A stretch of DNA of 64,000 nucleotides. It comes from Symbiodinium natans (lineage: Eukaryota > Sar > Dinophyceae > Suessiales > Symbiodiniaceae). Position numbers and translations under genes: made by a program. Numbering within the stretch: position 1 is the stretch's first letter; every line of letters begins with the position of its first letter. The stretch is taken from assembly GCA_905221605.1 (NCBI GenBank), contig CAJNDS010002435.1:410001-474000 (forward strand), in the 5' to 3' direction. The notes beneath the pieces were generated by a model. The model was given only the letters and a program-made list of their open reading frames with translations. It searched no databases and had not been told where the DNA came from. Below are positions 61,649-64,000 of this stretch, piece after piece.

Positions 61649-62608
61649 GGGTTTAGGGCTTAGGGCTTAGGGTTTAGGGTTTAGGGTCTAGGGTTTAGGG
61701 TTTAGGGTTTAGGGTTTAGGGTCTAGGGTCTTAGGGTTTAGGAACCGAATCCTGCACCCGACCTGCATGGGATTGGTGCTCGAGCCCTGCTCCATGGTAC
61801 TCGCATTCAGCGTTTTGGCTCCAGTTCAGGAGAAACGCCTCCAGTTTCGCCTCTTCCCTTCTGAGTAGAGCGGGCGAAAACCCCTAAACCCTAAGCCATT
61901 TGGGTCACTCCTGAACCCTCAAGCTTCCCTAAACCTCAAGCTTCTAGGGTCATCAAGATCTGGCTTGATTTCAGCGTCCACTTCAGGGGGAAAAGGGTCA
62001 GCTCCTAAACCTACACATGGCAACCGCGCCCCTATGGGCGAGCCAGACAGAGGACTGTTGTTCGTCCTGTGAAACGGAGCTGAAAAACAGAGGATGATGA
62101 TAGATGATAGGGGTTTTGGGTTTAGGGTTTAGGGTTTAGGGTTTAGGGTTTAGGGTTTAGGGTTTAGGGTTTAGGGTTTAGGGTTTAGGGTTTAGGGTTT
62201 GCTGCCCTGGTCTTTTCCGTCGAGTGCACAAGAAGAAGGATAGTCGAGGTTGCAAGGCTTTGCCCATCATGTCATATGTCAAACGAACCTTCCCCCGCTG
62301 GTCCCAGTGAAGAGGTGTCACACAAAGCCATCAGCGCAGATCGCACCTGTTTCCGTGCATCCCCGCACAAACAATACGAGCAGCAGGTGCCTTACAAGAA
62401 CGACGACAGCAACAACCGGGTCCAGCAAAGTTAAGCAAGGAGCCGTGCAACGCAAAGCCTCTCCTGAGCCGCGATTCCGTACCTTCTCCCTCCAGACTCC
62501 AGAACTGTTTTTTTGTGGGGCCTCTTGAAAGCTTCCAGATCGAGGTTCGCGTAAAGACCAGAATCCTAAACCCGAAACCCTAAACCCCAAACCCTAAACC
62601 CTAAGCCC

Positions 62609-62647
62609 CTTTTTTTGGACCCAGACTCCTGAAGTCAGCTGGGAAAG
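62609..62647. repeat. Dispersed CCCAGACTCCTGAAGTCAGC motif, copy 2
   Basis: A T run, GGACCCAGACTCCTGAAGTC, AGCTGGGAAA. It differs from 13,769-13,808 by about one base and is flanked by arrays on both sides. Confidence 0.8.
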
Positions 62648-63351
62648 GCCTACCTAAACCCTAAACCCTAACCCCTAAACCTCTAAACCCTAAACCCTAA
62701 ACCCTAAACCCTAAACCCTAAACCCCAAACCCTACCCCAAGTTGAAAGATCCACAAGTAGCCCGGGCCTGCTCTGGAAGGCTAAGGCTTCCCTCAACCGA
62801 GCCCGCGCACTTCACAGGCTCGGAAGAGGAGTGCAATCTGAGACCCTAACCCTAAACCCCAATCCCTAAACCCTAAACCCCAAACCCTAAACCCTCACTT
62901 AGCAACCCTCGCATGAAGGGATCGATTCAGCGGTCGTACACGGAAAGTTTGGAGAGCATGTCCTGAGCGAGTCGCATACCCCAGAAAGGGTTTAGGGTTT
63001 TGGGGTTTAGGGTTGAGGGTCAGTGCTTAGGGTTTAAGATTTAGGAGGGGCTTATAACACTACAGCAACCCTAATCTAAATTTTAAACCCCAGCTATAAC
63101 TAACCTTGCGCCTCCGAGTAAGCATGAGTCTTTTTCGCTCAGCTGTTGGGCAGGCGTTGAGGTCAATCGAAAACCAATCAACCTGCTAGGGGTAACATCT
63201 TCTCCGTTTGCCATAATCGTTTCTAGTGGGCATGTTGGGAAAACATGAAAATTGTCTCAAAGGGTCAGGGTCACCATGTGCCCCAGATATTTAGCGCTGC
63301 GCTCCTGATGGTACCCGCTCGACGATACTGTTCTTCTTAGTTCCCTCTGCG

Positions 63352-63543
63352 ATGAGACATCTGCTGCCGTGGCAGCTTCAGCCGTACATGAACTTGCTGC
63401 GAATAAAAGCAGCATCAAACACAATGATCTTCCACTTCTTGCTCGCCGTTGCTTTCAAATACGGGTCAAGCTCGACCAACCTCTTGGATCTTCTGGGCGA
63501 GTTCATGCTGAACGCTGACCGCCATGTTGACTTCATGACCTAG
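63352..63543 (+). CDS. Unassigned open frame, 63 codons
   Basis: Plus frame MRHLLPWQLQPYMNLLRIKA, with LLAVAFKYGSSSTNLLDLLG and EFMLNADRHVDFMT then TAG. It is one of few islands with lower GC and a clean ATG-to-stop frame. The minus strand is also open. Product unknown. Confidence 0.35.
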   Translation: MRHLLPWQLQPYMNLLRIKAASNTMIFHFLLAVAFKYGSSSTNLLDLLGEFMLNADRHVDFMT

Positions 63544-64000
63544 ATAGGTGGCCTCCCCTAAACCCTCAACCCTAAACCCTAAACCCTTTTTTGCACCCTA
63601 AACCCTAAACCCTAAACCCTAATCGGGAGTTGAGGGGCCGAATTCACAGAAGCCCTCCAAAATCCCCCTTTTCAACCCGACTCTTGCATCCCAGCGTCCT
63701 TGTTCAGCGCAATCTCCATGTCACCTGGGTGGCCACAGGCCGAACGAACTGCCCTAAACGCTAAACCCTATACGCTAAACCCTAAACCACAAACCCTTTT
63801 TGCATCCGGGCTTGGGGAGTCGGCCGGGAATGGTCAGATTTCCAACCCTAAACCCTAAACCCGAAACCCCAAACCCTCTTCACTTTCAAGGCTACACCCT
63901 CAACCCTCGGCTTGCAATGGGAGGGATTCCATTTCAGGTGGCCCTGCGCACTCTACACTCCCACTCAGTCAGGGTTCAGGATTCAGTGTTTAGGGTTGAG

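Larger units (their letters stand above)
250..63990. repeat. Dispersed interstitial telomere-like repeats (TTTAGGG/CCCTAAA)
   Basis: Arrays of the heptamer TTTAGGG occur in both orientations in every few hundred bases of the window, from single degenerate copies to about 52 tandem copies. TTTAGGG is the plant/dinoflagellate telomere unit, but no array here ends the sequence, so all are interstitial. They lie mostly in introns and between genes; none interrupts the ankyrin or RCC1-like reading frames. Many arrays carry homogeneous variants (TTTGGGG, TTTCGGG, GGGTTGA, GGGTGTA, CCCCTAA, TCTTAGGG), which shows local amplification. Long open frames made only of these repeats (translating as LGFRV or NPKP) are not genes. 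Confidence 0.95.
47530..64000. other. Islands and arrays upstream of the RNase H gene, no gene assigned
   Basis: About 16 kb of 80-400 bp unique islands between telomere-like arrays. Open minus-strand islands that might hold 5' exons of the RNase H gene or of other genes include 52,438-52,545, 52,705-52,782 (LNRWSPKQVCGELLARLPTG), 56,130-56,215, 56,404-56,481, 57,895-57,976, 60,808-60,880 and 61,770-61,878. Open plus-strand islands include 49,313-49,467, 50,330-50,425, 50,592-50,648, 53,093-53,186, 61,948-62,072 and 62,752-62,844. None carries a motif I can name. Confidence 0.4.

Noticed and set aside
63352-63543. Reading the island as an integrase or other retroelement fragment on the minus strand
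   Set aside because: The minus frame is open but has no catalytic motif. The plus frame with ATG and stop is at least as good, and neither can be named.
250-63990. Many 60-100 codon open frames ending in LGFRV or NPKP
   Set aside because: These parts are direct translations of TTTAGGG or CCCTAAA arrays, which lack stops in most frames.
1-64000. CRISPR arrays, tRNA, rRNA, bacterial operons, viral genes
   Set aside because: None seen. The regular repeats are telomere-like or microsatellite, with no spacer structure, and no cloverleaf or rRNA core sequences were recognised.

Overview
The window looks like nuclear DNA of a core dinoflagellate, probably Symbiodiniaceae-like. Three things point there: thousands of copies of the telomere-type heptamer TTTAGGG/CCCTAAA spread through the interior; coding blocks typical of dinoflagellates (a ubiquitin-like plus RCC1-like repeat protein, a ubiquitin-like plus ankyrin repeat protein); and introns that mostly start with GC or GA rather than GT and end in AG followed by G. 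I saw no rRNA, tRNA, CRISPR array, bacterial-type operon or intact spliced-leader sequence. One 100-base assembly gap (N) lies at 4677-4776.

Most of the window is neither intergenic filler nor one gene. It is short unique islands of about 40-250 bp separated by telomere-like arrays. By following reading frame and splice phase between islands I could assemble two finely split genes on the minus strand. The first is a glycoside hydrolase family 5 (endoglycoceramidase/cellulase-like) gene running from about 29.5 kb down to 12.65 kb. I place about 20 exons of 17-84 bp, including the catalytic acid/base NEP motif and the WLSEYW nucleophile motif. The second is an RNase H gene from 47.5 kb down to 38.1 kb, with eight exons carrying all four catalytic acidic residues. 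A long intron of each contains another complete gene on the same strand: the ankyrin gene (17,269-15,688, three exons) inside the GH5 gene, and the intronless RCC1-like gene (40,318-38,771) inside the RNase H gene.

Layout: 1-1.0 kb telomere-like repeats and unique sequence; 1.05-3.3 kb a higher-order satellite that embeds the telomere motif; 3.3-4.68 kb unique sequence with a Gly-Lys-rich coding relic; the gap and a GTGTGGG minisatellite to 5.1 kb; 5.2-12.6 kb islands and arrays with no assigned gene; 12.6-29.6 kb the GH5 gene with the nested ankyrin gene; 29.6-38.1 kb islands, arrays and short mobile elements; 38.1-47.5 kb the RNase H gene with the nested RCC1-like gene; 47.5-64 kb islands and arrays with several unassigned candidate exons.

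The most notable system is a family of short inverted-repeat elements (introners, at least 11 copies, 65-220 bp). One copy forms intron 1 of the ankyrin gene, and its 8-bp target duplication supplies both splice sites. Another copy is flanked by a 26-bp duplication. Telomere-like repeats have in turn inserted into introners and into a second short-element family, in three cases with 15-20 bp of target sequence duplicated on both sides. This suggests that telomere-repeat insertion with target duplication is one way the introns were filled.
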